The notes: generated by a model from the letters alone, not told the origin. Shown: positions 48,956 to 62,759, counted from the stretch's first letter. The stretch: DNA of 64,000 bases from Beta vulgaris subsp. vulgaris (GCF_026745355.1 NC_079202.1:5907629-5971628); one strand, 5' to 3'. Numbers and translations: made by a program.

Positions 48956-49928
48956 GGGGGCGTTTACTTTGGGGGAAACTGGAAAGGGAAAGGGAAAGGG
49001 AATAAAACCTCTTGATTCCCTTTTATGTTGTTTGTTTTGGGGGTTTGTTTTCCTTCCCTTTCCCCTCCTTACCCCGAATCCCTCTAACTTGATTACTCAC
49101 ACCCGCTCCACTTTCAAATAGGGGTAAGGGAAACCATTGACCACTTAAGTTTGACCACCCAAGTTTAACCCACCCCATATAGAACCACCCACCTCACCGC
49201 CCTAACCACCAACCGCACCACCAAAGCCACCACATCCCCCCAAAACCCACCTCCACGACCGGAAAACACACCCCATCGAAGGCTGCCACTACTCCCTAGC
49301 CACCGACACCACCCTCACACCACCCTAACCGCCACCCCAACCACCACCATATCCGCCGAAATCAGACACCCACCCGTCGGAACCACCACCTTGAAAACGA
49401 AACTACAATGGCTCCACCTTAGCCAATAAAACATCACATAAACCACCAGTACCTACTCAAAAATCCACCAACACCACTTCAAATTTCATCCCTAAAAATT
49501 CAAAAAAAAAAAAGGAAAATCAAGAGTAAGAATGCATGAATACCTTTTTTTTATGGCTTTAGATGGTCAAATTCAACCACAAAAAATCTAGATCTAGAGT
49601 TTTTATGGCCGAATTTGACCTTTAAAACCTCAAATTTCATATGTAATTGTGGTGAAGGAAAAGAAAGGAGGGGTGGTGGTACAAGGTGGTGTCGCGGTGG
49701 TCATGGACGGCCTTAAGGAGGCAGCGCCAGGCAGTGAGGGGAAGGGTGGTGGCCGGCGGAACTTGAGAAAGAGAAGAAGGAAGAGGATATATGGTGGTGC
49801 AATGGTAAGAAGAGGAGATGGGATTTTCTACCCAAACAACAATTTTAGACAAAGGGTTTTCTATTCCTTTCTCCTTGTTTGTCTTTCTTAAACCCTTTTC
49901 CTTTTCCTTTCATAAACCAAACTCCCCC
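48956..49928. mobile_element. Harbinger-type MITE, 0.97 kb, copy 1
   Basis: Ends are GGGGGCGTTTACTTTGGGGG and, inverted, GGGGGAGTTTGGTTTATGAAAG, flanked by TGA (48953-48955 and 49929-49931). The interior (49140-49480) is extremely C-rich and CCACC-repetitive on the plus strand. End sequence and interior resemble the element at 56367-57308 in opposite orientation. Confidence 0.7.
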
Positions 49929-49949
49929 TGAGAGAGATAAAGTTAGTGG

Positions 49950-50032
49950 ACGGAGTGAAAGGTAACAGGAGAATTATTTATGGACTCACCAAAATAATAC
50001 ATAAAACAATTTTTTAAGAACGGAGGGAGTAT
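49950..50032. mobile_element. Stowaway-like right end
   Basis: AGAACGGAGGGAG followed by TA near 50018-50031 is a typical Stowaway end. The left end is missing, possibly cut by the neighbouring MITE. Confidence 0.4.
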
Positions 50033-50056
50033 CACATTGGTTGTATAACTACTCTT

Positions 50057-50361
50057 TGGAGTAGTTTGGTTCACTATTTTTGGGTTTCAAGAAACGGAAT
50101 CAGTTACCGATTCCTTTTCTTCTTGTTTGGTTCAACCTCTCATCAATCCATTACCATTACTTGATAGAAATGAATTCCCCCAATTTGTTACCTTCCCTCC
50201 CCTCAACTAACAAAATCCATTACTTGAAGTTAATGGTTACCCTTCATTTCCATTCCTTGGCTTGAACCAAACACTTAATAAAGGTAACAATTTTTGTTAG
50301 CATTTCCCTCCTCTATTTGTATCCATTCCCTTTCCATTCCATATCTTGAACCAAACGACCC
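50057..50361. mobile_element. Possible small MITE with GTTTGGTTCA ends
   Basis: AGTTTGGTTCACTA near 50066 and TTGAACCAAACGACCC near 50346-50361 form inverted ends, with ATTCC-rich interior. No target duplication was confirmed. Confidence 0.4.
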
Positions 50362-51188
50362 TTTTGTGTGTGTAGTGGAGTTCTTGTGATCAACCAAATA
50401 AAAGCCTAGATTGTAAACTACAGTTACAGTGCATATGAATACAGATATAGTCTGCATGACTGCATCTAACAGGATGAATTTTAAGAACCAGATGGCTTAA
50501 TGAATTTTTATGCTAATATAAAATATTTCTCACAGTTGATTATAGAGCCACATAATTTAAGGATGAGAAAAGGATAACCACCCCCTAATTCCACCAGCCA
50601 ATTTCTCGTAGTGCAAACAAAATGTTAGCTGAAATTGGCAATACACTAATTTGTGCAACAAAATCACCTAATAATCAGATACATGTGTTCTTTACCCAGC
50701 ACAAACCCACCACACATTGAGAAAATAATATAGTCTAAGTGATGAGATTTTAATATTGCATCATTCTTGATCTCAAATGGTTTCCGCATTATACCACCTC
50801 TCGGTATGTGCTACCCTCTAAGGAAATTGATGTACTATTATACACATCAAAACAAACTCTTAATTGAGTTTGAAACTAAACCAAATCTCACATAAACTCC
50901 AACTATCAATTCCTTCTAGTTGTCCCTATTAACTCTTGCAATTCGGTATTTAACTTTTCCTTATCTTTCTACATCCATAAATGATTAATGATATTCACTT
51001 TATCCATGAATAGCAATTTTAGTTGCCCGTGCTACAGAATAACTAAACCAGGCTACAGCTAGCTCAATCAGAGCTGCAAACGATATTCACAAAACAAAGC
51101 AACCAACCATTTCATCCTAGGCTCTCATGTGCCTCTTTCGCTCTCTCCTCCTTCACATTCCCCACACCACTTATCCCTCCTATGACAC
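50362..51188. other. AT-rich region, no gene
   Basis: Short open frames only; no recognisable domain or element ends. Confidence 0.4.
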
Positions 51189-51191
51189 TAA

Positions 51192-51501
51192 CGGCCCGTT
51201 TGGTTAGTGGTACTAAATGGTAGTAATGGTATTTAACATAAATTTGTTTAGATAATTCCAACTTAATACCCATGGTAATGAAACTTGATGTCAAAACATG
51301 GATTTTTCTTTATAAATTGTCATTACCACTCAATACCGCCTTCCCAAGTGGTAATGGATGGTAATGAAATTTTAGGAAGAAAATACGTTTTTTGGGAATA
51401 AAGTAGCATTACCATAGATGCTGACATAAGAATGCCTTCACAAATTTACACTAGAAAACATTATCATTACTACCATTTAGTACCACTAACCAAACGAGCC
51501 A
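51192..51501. mobile_element. Tourist-like MITE
   Basis: Ends CGGCCCGTTTGGTTAGTGG and, inverted, TGGCTCGTTTGGTTAGTGG continue matching through TACTAAATGGTAGTAATG, an inverted repeat of about 38 bp. TAA flanks both sides (51189-51191 and 51502-51504), the Harbinger/Tourist target. Length 310 bp, non-coding. A degenerate relative lies in a JAZ intron at 32838-33045. Confidence 0.88.
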
Positions 51502-51504
51502 TAA

Positions 51505-52920
51505 ACCATCTTCTCTTACTCTTTCTCCCGTCTCTTCTCTATATTTAGCGAAACATCTCTCTAATAAAAAAAACCAAAGTAGCAAATAATCTCCCTCTAT
51601 TAACCCTTATGTTCACATTCCCTTCCAAATACTCTTCTAAAGCTACAAACAATGTTTACAAAACAAATTTTGGATTAATAACCAAAATGTACTTCAGTTA
51701 ACAAATTTAGAAGATTCTGGATTAGTGACAGTGATATTGATACTTGCAATATATGTAATGGCCGGTTGTTTGGATTACTGTTATATTGGGTAAAACATCT
51801 AATTACACAATGATCACATATGAACTTTTTATTTAGTCGAGATTTAGATTATTTTGATCCAATGGGAAAGCTAATTACTAAACTTGCAGTTTAACGGTTT
51901 AACCACATGAAACTACAACATATTAACACGCAAAAAGCAAATTATTAAAGGAAGTGTGCCTATTTGTATTGCTCAGTTAGTGAAAATACTTGCAAGTCGT
52001 TAGTACATCTTCTGATAGCAAGCAGGGGAAAAAAAATCAACTCAAAACTTGCTATAACCTATATACTACTCCATAACTCTATATCTCAATACAGGAAAAA
52101 ACAAGGAAATAGAGAAGAAAAGGAGAGCAAAATTGACCACCAATCACTTACATTTTTATCCAAGTGTACCTGCAACCCACAATCAACAAAAGAAAAGTAA
52201 TGGCCAATTTGCACCAGTTTCCTTCTTCCACTAATCTATACAAGATATTAATCTTCATAGATATCACAAAATAACAACACTTCACCTTCTGTAAATTGAG
52301 TTCGACAATCACAGACAAACAAAACTAAACCTAGAACCAAAGCTTGGGTAGAACATAAAACCTAGTCTAAGCAAAATCCAAATAAGGTACAATAGATCAA
52401 AGAGCAAAAATGAAGCTCGGCAAGAATTCAGGTTCTTCAAAAAGAGGAAAAAAGGATCCAAACTTGAAAAGTAGAGAAAAAGAGACAGTGAAGCTGCTAA
52501 GGAGAAAGAGGACAAGGATGAACACGATCTGAACAGAATCAGTGCGAACAATGCATCCAATAGATAATAAATTTACCGCTAGTTGGAAAAAAAAAAATTA
52601 CCAGTAATGAGGGAAGAATTGACAGATCTAACAATGGAGCCTATAAATTCAGAAATAGTTTGCATCTTAGCCTGATTATCAACGCAAACAGCAATTAAAA
52701 ACATATAATAAAATTGGATAACGATTTATAAACATAAACAACAGTGAAATATCAAAAGCAACAAAAACGACGAAAGCAATATGAGAAAATGAAGGAAAAA
52801 CCCTAAATTTTGAATAAGAGAGAATGGCCAATATCTGGCAAAGAGCTTAAGGTGCGAAGTGAAGGAGGGAAACTGGAAAGTAGTGGTACTGTCGCACAAA
52901 AGCTGTTTTGTTTGAGTTGA
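51505..52920. other. No confirmed gene; one candidate minus-strand exon
   Basis: At 52683-52602 (minus), AG-GCTAAGATG leads into MQTISEFIGSIVRSVNSSLI and ends at a GT-AATTTT donor. It could be a first coding exon of an unrecognised gene reading left, with pyrimidine-rich sequence ending in an AGGGTTT-type 5' UTR upstream (52750-53050). I could not find a following exon that keeps the frame open. Confidence 0.25.
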
Positions 52921-54194
52921 GAAGAAAGGAGATAGTTCATCTGTTTGTTGTGCTCTCAAATGGCGTTTCGGAAAATGAGAGGACCCAAATATTGGTGAAG
53001 AGGATCTCAGAAGAGGATGCCAGAATACCTCAAAACAGAGATAAGACACACAAAAAAAAGAGGATCAGAGAAGAATCCGGAAAAGAGATGAAGTAAAACA
53101 AAAGGAGAAAAGGATAGAGGAGAAAAGGGCACAAAAATAAGCAATATGATGATGAACAGTATTCTTATTTCTTCATGCTTAACACACTCATTTCACAATT
53201 CAAAAGCATTTCATCCCACTTCTTGCATAATCAAATGTATCAGTATACTCATGGAATTGCATCAGTGATGCATAATAATCTACGTTTAAATCTCAACACA
53301 CTGAGAATTTAGGTAACCATGTTCCAAAATTCAGACAAAGAAAATAGAAAATTGGCCAGCACAGATACCTATTGAGTTGTATCCACTGCGAACCTGGCGT
53401 CGAAGGGAGCAGAAGTGTTGGGATGTGACAATCCACCGCTGTTTCCAGAACCCTGCTGCAGTTCAATCACAAGCCATCTCCTGCTTTACTCATTTGTTTT
53501 AGCCTTACAGCACTAATGAGCAGAAAGAAGATAGTTCATCTGTTTGTTGCGCAGTTGCGCTCTCATATGGCGTTTTGAAAAATTAGAGGACCCAAATGTT
53601 GGTGAAGAGGATCTCAGAAGAGGATGCCTAGAATACCTCAAACCAGAGATAAGACTGAAAAAGAAGAGGATCAGAGAAAAATCCGGAAAAGAGATTGAGG
53701 AAGTAAAACAAAGGAGAAAAGGATAGAGGCGAAAACGGAAGAAAATTAAGCAATATGATGATGAACAGTAGTCTTATTTCTTCTGTTCTTCATACTATAC
53801 ACACTCAGTTTACTATTCATGAGATTTCATCCCACTTCTTGCTTTCAATAGGTTTAAGATTTATATATAATCAAATGCTGCATCTAAAAAAAACAGAGGT
53901 AGTATAACAAATGTATGAGTATACTCATGGAATTGCATCAGGGATGCATAATAACCTACGTTGAAATCTCAACATACTGAGAATTAGGTAACTAAGTTCT
54001 GAAATTCAGACAAAGGAAATAGAAAATTGGCCAGCACAGATACCTATTGAGTTGTATCCTCTGTGAATCTGGCGTCGAAGGGAGCATAAGCATTGGGATG
54101 TGACGATCCACCACTGTTTCCAGAACCCTGCTGCACTTCAATCACAAGCCATCTCACTGCTTTACTCATTTGTTTTAGCCTTACAGCACTAATG
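52921..54194. repeat. Tandem segmental duplication including the MED32 3' end
   Basis: Unit 1 (about 52921-53519) and unit 2 (about 53522-54194) match along their length: both start AGATAGTTCATCTGTTTGTTG, share GAAGAGGATCTCAGAAGAGG and CTCATGGAATTGCATCAG, and end in the MED32 coding tail and CCTTACAGCACTAATG. Unit 1 therefore carries a stray 3' fragment of MED32 (53370-53519, minus) with its own substitutions and no upstream exon. Confidence 0.88.
53370..53519 (-). pseudogene. Duplicated 3' fragment of MED32
   Basis: This copies the last roughly 50 codons of the MED32 gene at 54044-54194. It keeps readable blocks (QGSGNSGG, APFDARF, DTTQ and stop) but lacks two bases in the WLVIE region relative to the full copy and has no N-terminal part. 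Confidence 0.75.
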
Positions 54195-54488
54195 GGTGGA
54201 AAACCAGCAACAGGCTGACCAGGCTTCCCTGTCACAGGGTCAGTGGCCTCATCCACCAAGCACCCTGATCCTATTCTCTGCTTAACAGACTCTACAAACT
54301 CCTCAGCTTGATCACAAGCAACCTTGAATAGTTCCCAATGCTGTTTGAAATTTCTCCAGGGAAGCATCTGTAGCTGCTGTCTTCTGACTTCCAGATGCTT
54401 CATTTGCTTCACAGACCCCAGCAGCAGCAGCAGCAGCAGCAAGAAAATCTTGATATGCATTATTTAGGGCATCTACAATATTGTCCAT
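54044..54488 (-). CDS. MED32: Mediator complex subunit 32, with apparent +1 frameshift
   Basis: ATG at 54488-54486 opens MDNIVDALNNAYQDFLAAAA, an expanded alanine run, GVCEANEASGSQKTAATDAS and LEKF; then FKQHWELFKVACDQAEEFVE, SVKQRIGSGCLVDEA, GQPVAGFPPISAVRLKQMSK and AVRWLVIE continue in the next frame to the stop at 54046-54044. Both parts match plant MED32, a small plant-enriched Mediator subunit acting in RNA polymerase II transcription and senescence/stress control. The frame change lies in AAATTT at 54348-54353, where one base too many is present. Either this is a sequencing indel or the copy is a pseudogene. The ATG lies 9 nt after an AG acceptor, so a 5' UTR intron is likely; the coding part is one exon. 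Confidence 0.85.
54421..54440. repeat. GCA/TGC trinucleotide repeat coding for alanine
   Basis: About seven GCA units on the plus strand encode the alanine run near residue 20 of MED32 (minus). Likely length-variable. Confidence 0.85.
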
Positions 54489-54499
54489 TGGCACAATCT

Positions 54500-55190
54500 G
54501 GATACCCCAAAAAAAAAGATAATATAGGTACAAAATATAACACATGACACATATGACATCAAACATAAACATGAAGTATGACATGCCTGGTTACATTAAT
54601 TGTAATATGGCTTCAAGGAAAAACATGCAATTTACCTTGTATGATCAACACTACTAGATATATACCCAAAGAAACTCGAGTTTCAGATATAAATCGTCAA
54701 CTCAACTATATAATGAAAACATCAGCGTCTAAACGATGTTCATATATTGCAAGAAAAATGAACAGCAGAATGAGGATATATCAAGTGAACACCAAAATAA
54801 AACTGCCTCACAGGATCCATTGCAATACACAAGTGAGAACATGCGAAATGATCAAACATGTCTCTATCAAAGAAAACTGTAACAGATATACAGGGAGCTA
54901 AGCTATAAGGAGATGGAGAAAACTAGCACAAAAGGGCAACTTATATAACTAATTATAACTAGGAGGAGTCACAAGCCCCACTGCAGTAGACAAGTCAGAA
55001 CAAGACAAAATATGAAGAATGATCAAACAGATGTCTCCTCCTAAAGAGTCAAGCTGTGACAAAAATCCAGGCTACATTATAGATGTCCGTTCCTTCTTGA
55101 GAACACACACAACTAGCACATCCACTTTCTAATCTTCCATCAATTGATATTAGTCTGATTTGCGTACTATATTTGAACTTGATAGCTACC
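54500..55190. other. Probable MED32 5' intron and leader region
   Basis: AT-rich, non-coding. An upstream untranslated exon is expected because the ATG exon starts at an AG acceptor, but I could not place it. Confidence 0.4.
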
Positions 55191-55199
55191 CGGATCACG

Positions 55200-55390
55200 C
55201 CACTACAGCAGGGGAAAAGCTATTTATGGGCCTAAAAGGCCTCCCCGGCAATTTGCTAGCTGAATATTTGTGACAGAATTCTGAACAATTTTAAAAAATT
55301 CCAGCTAAGGGGTGGGAGGATTCGAACCTGTGAAGGATCGTTCACAGCACCACAATCTTAACCACTAGGCCAAGACATCATTGGTACCGT
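55200..55390 (-). mobile_element. tRNA-derived SINE
   Basis: On the minus strand an A box TGGCCTAGTGGTTAAG (near 55368-55353) and a perfect B box GGTTCGAATCC (near 55329-55319) are spaced like an internal pol III promoter, followed by a non-tRNA body. A true tRNA gene is unlikely because no cloverleaf with matching acceptor stem was apparent. Exact ends and target duplication were not fixed. Confidence 0.65.
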
Positions 55391-56120
55391 ACCTGGCATC
55401 ATTAAGTGTAACTGATATCCTTATATGGTGATTACTTCAGACAGACACTAATTTTAACTGACACAACCTATTTCATCAACTACTTTAAAATAATTTTTCC
55501 AAGAACCATATCACACCTTGGGATAATGTATAATTCCATGCTCCTCTATCATCAAACATATTTCCCCCTACGATATTTCTCAATATCAACATAACGTCAC
55601 AATCTGACAAGAAAATGTTACTCCAATTCTTCATTCCACCTCAAGTATCAATGCAACATACTCATTAATCAGACGTTGCAACTGGGACATAAACATTATG
55701 GAACAAAATTATACAAACCTCTCATAAGATGGTTGGACACCTAGCGGTAACATTCAATAGCTAACAATTAGGAAAGGTAATTTAACACCGCATGAACTGC
55801 TTAGGAAGTAGAATCAATTGATAAAAATAAATAAATAAACCCTAAAAAAAAGAAATTACAAGGAAATACGGAAATTGGGATAAACAGAAAGACTCAAAAA
55901 GTATACCTAAATTAGGGTAAAAGTACCTCTATATAAGGTAACACCTCAAGTATCAATGTCATCTCTCATCCTCACTTTAACTCTTTCCCTCACTTCTCAT
56001 CCAACCAATTTTCAACATTGTTGCCACCAGCATCATACACCACCACCTTCTATATAGTTTGAGGGTGAATTTCACCAACACAACCACCTATAAAACGCGG
56101 CGAGTTTACCGGATCTGAAG
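55391..56120. other. Intergenic between MED32 and rightward candidate exon
   Basis: Possible shared promoter area. CTATATAAGG near 55930 and CTATATAG near 56050 are TATA-like words, but no start site can be assigned. No open frame of interest. Confidence 0.35.
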
Positions 56121-56123
56121 AAC

Positions 56124-56177
56124 ATGGCCCCAAAGAAGAAGGTGAAAGAAACCAGTGTCGTAGAGTCCTCAACTCAG
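56124..56177 (+). CDS. Candidate first coding exon, NLS-like start
   Basis: ATG at 56124 opens MAPKKKVKETSVVESSTQ and ends at CAG-GTAACT, a good 5' splice site with phase 0. The PKKKVK stretch resembles a monopartite nuclear localisation signal. The supposed intron would contain the 942-bp MITE. I found no next exon within the window, so this could be chance or a gene cut off by insertions. Confidence 0.3.
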
Positions 56178-56366
56178 GTAACTTTTGTGATTTCGCCGGA
56201 AAAAATGGTGCAAATTGCTTTCTAGCACGGAAACGAAAAAACAGTTCGTTTGAATCGTTTCCATGGAAACGAACTGTTTTTCGTTTCCTCCGTGGAATAA
56301 ACATTTTGGAAGGAAAAGAAAGGAAGTGGAAGGAAATTTATTACTTTCCAATGTTTGTTTCATTAA

Positions 56367-57308
56367 GGGGCCGTTTGGTTTACAGAGGGGAAAGGGTAAG
56401 GGTTTAAGAAACAGAAATAAGGAGAATGGAAAGGCAAACCCTTAGATTTAATATGTTGTTTGTTTAAGATATCTAAGGAAAACCCTTATATCACCACCTC
56501 TCCACCTCTCAACCTCCACCACGACCACCACACTTTTACTTCAAAAAAAATCTATTTGCTGCCACCCCCGCCCCTTCTTTCGGCGCCGCCTCCCCCACCA
56601 CCACCCTCTCCTTTCAGTGGCGCCTCCCTCACCGCCTTCTTCTTCTTTTGGCGTTGCTTCTCCTTCCCCTTCTCCTTCCTTCGGCGTCGTTGCCCCACAC
56701 CTTCCTTTTTCGCTGTTGATTTTGGTTTAGGGTATTAGGTGGGTTTTCGAGGGTATGGGTTTTTGGGTTTGGTAGTAGTAGCAGTGGGTTTTCGGGAATG
56801 GGGGTGGGGTTTTGGGTGCGGTGGTGGTGTTTTCCGGAATCGGGGTGGGTTTTCGGGTGAGGTGGTGGGGTTTTCGGGAATGGGGGTGGGTTTTCGGGTG
56901 CGGTGGTGGTGTTTCGAGAACGGGGTGGTTTTTGGGTTTGGGGTGGTGTTCGGGTGGTTGGCGTGGGGCTGGTGTCGGCGGTGGGCGTGGTTTTGGTGGT
57001 GAGGGTGGCGACGAGAGGTGGTGTCGGTGGCTGGGGGTAGTGGGTTGGTGGATGGTGTGGTGGTTTAGTGGTTGGGGTGGTTGTTCTAGTGGTTGGGGTG
57101 GTGGTCAATCATTGGTCAAAGTGACCATGGAGTAGAGGAGGGAAAGGGTAAGTGAAACCTTGGGGGGTGTGGGTAATGGAAGTAGAGGAGTTTGGGGGAA
57201 AGGGAAGGGTAAAGGGAATGATTAAAATGTGCTAACAAACAACAAGTAAGGGAATCAACCTATTTGTTTCCCTTACCCTTTCCTAAAAACCCCAAACCAA
57301 ACGCCCCC
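56367..57308. mobile_element. Harbinger-type MITE, 0.94 kb, copy 2
   Basis: Ends GGGGCCGTTTGGTTTACAG and, inverted, GGGGGCGTTTGGTTTGGGG are flanked by TAA (56364-56366 and 57309-57311). The interior from 56740 to 57110 is strongly G-rich on the plus strand (GGGGGTGGGTTTTCGGG type), giving Gly/Trp-rich and, on the other strand, Pro/Thr-rich open frames that are not genes. The left interior (56500-56700) is C/T-rich. It is related to 48956-49928. Confidence 0.85.
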
Positions 57309-57311
57309 TAA

Positions 57312-57905
57312 AAGAAAATTAAGTGAAAGGAAATGAGAGGAATTGGAAGGAAAGACTTTTTAATAAAATTTCACTTTCCTTTCCTCCCAAAAGCAGGCGA
57401 ATTCGGAAGGAAAGAGAAAATTTATACCAAACATGGAAAAGTAAGATTTTTTCCTTTCTCTTCCATTCTTTTCTTTTTTCTTCCCTTCCTTTCTCTTCCC
57501 CTTCTTTCCTTTACTAAAAATGAACCAAACACACTGTTAGGTTCCGTGCGTGGTGAGTATTTTTATTTTATTTTATTTTCAATTTTTAACTTTTTTTTTA
57601 GGGGTTTCAGTTTTTACTTTAATGAATGAAGAAACTTGATTGAATTTGAATTATAAGTGTTTAATAGCGAATAATTACGAATAATATTAGCATGTTAGTA
57701 GTGATATTTTTTTCTGATTTTTGTGATAATAATAGTGATAGAAAAAATATTAATATGTTAGTAATAATAATTTATTTTAATTTTATTGATAATAGTGAAT
57801 GAAGCCGATGAATATTAGCATGTCTATAGTTATAAATTATTTTAAGTAGTTATTAGGCCCCGGCTATGCCTCGGGAAGAAAAAATTTCATTAATTAATAT
57901 AATAC
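57312..57905. other. AT-rich region with CTTTCC/GGAAAG-rich block
   Basis: The first 230 bp are rich in GGAAGGAAAG and its complement, mirroring 56290-56345 on the other side of the MITE, so the MITE may lie inside an older inverted-repeat element. No gene was seen. Confidence 0.4.
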
Positions 57906-57909
57906 TTCA

Positions 57910-58060
57910 TCATAATAACACTAAATACAACTTAGCCTAGTGGTTAGAACTTTAGTATATGTACTTGAGGTCTCGGGATCAAACCCTATATTATGCAATT
58001 TCTTATTTTTTTTATTGTACATGGATTATATAAACTAAAACTCCCTAGGGAGAGCGCCAC
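57910..58060 (+). mobile_element. Possible tRNA-derived SINE
   Basis: An A-box-like TTAGCCTAGTGGTTAG (57935-57950) and a B-box-like GGGATCAAACCC are spaced as in tRNA-derived SINEs. Ends were not resolved. Confidence 0.45.
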
Positions 58061-58191
58061 GTGGCACAGTTTCTTGTTTTCGCACGCTTTTTAATATATT
58101 TGTATAGATTTGTTTTAGCATATTATTATTATCATATTAATATTAGTGTATTAGTGATATAAAAATTAGCATATTAGTGATATAAGCAATG

Positions 58192-58831
58192 TTATTAGGT
58201 CGGGATCCTACTTTGGATCATAAGGGTTGGCAGAATCGAACCGTTGGGATCGAATCTAGAATCGTAAGATCCTACCATTTGGTAAAATAGAGATAATTAT
58301 GCTAGAATATGTTGAGAACCTTATGTTAAAAATTTACACATATTAATAGTGACATATTGCATTAGCAAATAGTGATAGATTTTCAATATTATAAGATTGA
58401 AGTAACATGCAACCAATACCTAAGAAATATAATACTTCCTCCGTTCTTTTAGATGTTACACTTTTCAAATCACGGACTCCTAGGTAATTTTTGGAGAGGA
58501 GAGAGATAGAGAGAATGGGAAACAAAAGGGTCCCATGTGAACATGTGATAGGAGAGAGATAGAGAGAAGTTATTACCCAAAATAAAAGTGTAACATCTAA
58601 TTCAAAACTTCCTAAAATAGAAACTGTAACATCTAAAAAAACGGAGGAAGTATGTGAAATTACTCTGTGATTTTTTTACGGTAAGATTGGATCGTAGAGT
58701 TGCAGAATCGTACAATCATATTAAGTTCCTACCATGTGATTTTGTGTGGTTAGGTAGGATCTAAAGATCGCTGAGATCCTTCCAGATTGTTGAATCATGG
58801 GATCGTTAGATCCGGATCAAAAACTTAACAA
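58192..58831. mobile_element. Inverted-repeat element carrying a Stowaway insertion
   Basis: Ends TTATTAGG and, inverted, TTGTTAAG, with several GATC-rich words (GGGATCCTAC, GGATCTAA) in both arms, flanked by CAATG on each side (58187-58191 and 58832-58836). It cannot be assigned to a superfamily with confidence. A complete Stowaway MITE lies within it. Confidence 0.4.
58435..58650. mobile_element. Stowaway MITE
   Basis: Ends CTTCCTCCGTTCTTTTAGAT and, inverted, CTTCCTCCGTTTTTTTAGAT, with TA on both sides (58433-58434 and 58651-58652). Length 216 bp, non-coding. Confidence 0.9.
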
Positions 58832-59147
58832 CAATGAATATTAGCATGTTATGCTAATATTAGCGAATAATTTGTTTTACTTTGTAATTAGTTATTATTG
58901 CATGTTAATGGTGATAAATTATTTGATAATTAACGGTTAATCATTATGCAACAATTTAGTAATTAGTGTTGACTATAATGGATTAAAGAGTATTGATTTT
59001 TAATAGTTAAAAGTTTATTTATTGATTAGTTATAAAAACTAGTAATTACAAGAAAATAATGACGAACATGCCTAGATCTATATTAAATTGAATAGTTTAA
59101 ATTGATTTCCAATAAAAAAATCACTAATTAACATAATTGATAATTAG

Positions 59148-61776
<2,629 letters not shown>

Positions 61777-62759
61777 TTGTAACGTTGCGATAACCAAAGG
61801 TCATCTCTTCGTCTACCTTTCTTATTGCCCTTTTAATCATCACCCTTTCATCTTCATTTTTTTGAAAATAAAATCAGCAACCCTTGGTCTTTGTGACTCC
61901 ATTTCACACCCCATTCTCGTCCAACCATTAGAGAAGAAGAGAAAGAGTTCTTTTCTCTTCTCGATTTTCGTCCATTTCTGCACACCCATTTTCTTTGCAT
62001 CATATCTCCTTTGTTTCTTATCCGAATTGAGCGTGTGAGTAGTCAAAATCTATCTACTCGGAAAGATCTTGCTCGTGGTATAATTTGTTTTTGAAGAAAG
62101 GGGAAGACACGACTGCAGTTTTCGTTGCAATCAGACGAGTCATCCGGTTTTGTTCCCTGTCGCACCTTTACGAAAATAACCGTAGCCAGAGATCTAACCG
62201 TTGGATAGTCTTCAAATTTGGACAGAACGTTTATGACATCTTGTTCTTTACTTTGACCGGATCGATTTGGATTTCGAGCTTTTGATCACCGCGAATCATA
62301 GTCGGAACAGAGCAGTGCAAAATAAGAGTTTTCAACATTCAAGGAAAAGGTAACTAGTGTTTTTCTAGTTTGGTGGAGTATAAATATTGAACTTAGGTTG
62401 TTAGAAATGCGTTAGAGAACGTAGTATCATGTTAGGAAGAACTTAGAAGATTGTATGGTTAAAGTTTCATGTTGCTATTGTGGTTGTTTTGTTGATGGGT
62501 TGGTTATTGTCGTTGTTGTTGTTATTATTGTCGTTGTGGTTGTTATTATTGTCGTTGTTGTTGGTGTTGAAGAGTGTGTTGTGTTATTGTCGTTGTTATT
62601 TTCGTTGTCATTGGGTTGGAGGTTGTTGTATTATCGTCTGTTGTTGGTGTTGGAGAGTTGTTGTGTTTGTCATTTTGTTGTTGATGGAGTTGTTGTTGTT
62701 GTTGTTGGTGAGTCATGGTCATTACGAGATTGTTTGGTGTAAGTGTGGGGTGTAAAGGA

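Noticed and set aside
52726..53726. Lys/Glu-rich plus-strand and Phe/Leu-rich minus-strand open frames in the tandem duplication
   Set aside because: The two duplicate copies do not preserve either frame, which argues against coding.
55300..55390. Functional tRNA gene on the minus strand
   Set aside because: A and B boxes are good but no acceptor stem or full cloverleaf could be drawn; a SINE head fits better.
56629..57135. Pro/Thr-rich (minus) and Gly/Trp-rich (plus) open frames
   Set aside because: Simple-sequence interior of a MITE.
62455..62755. Val/Leu-rich open frames
   Set aside because: GTT-repeat low complexity in a presumed LTR.
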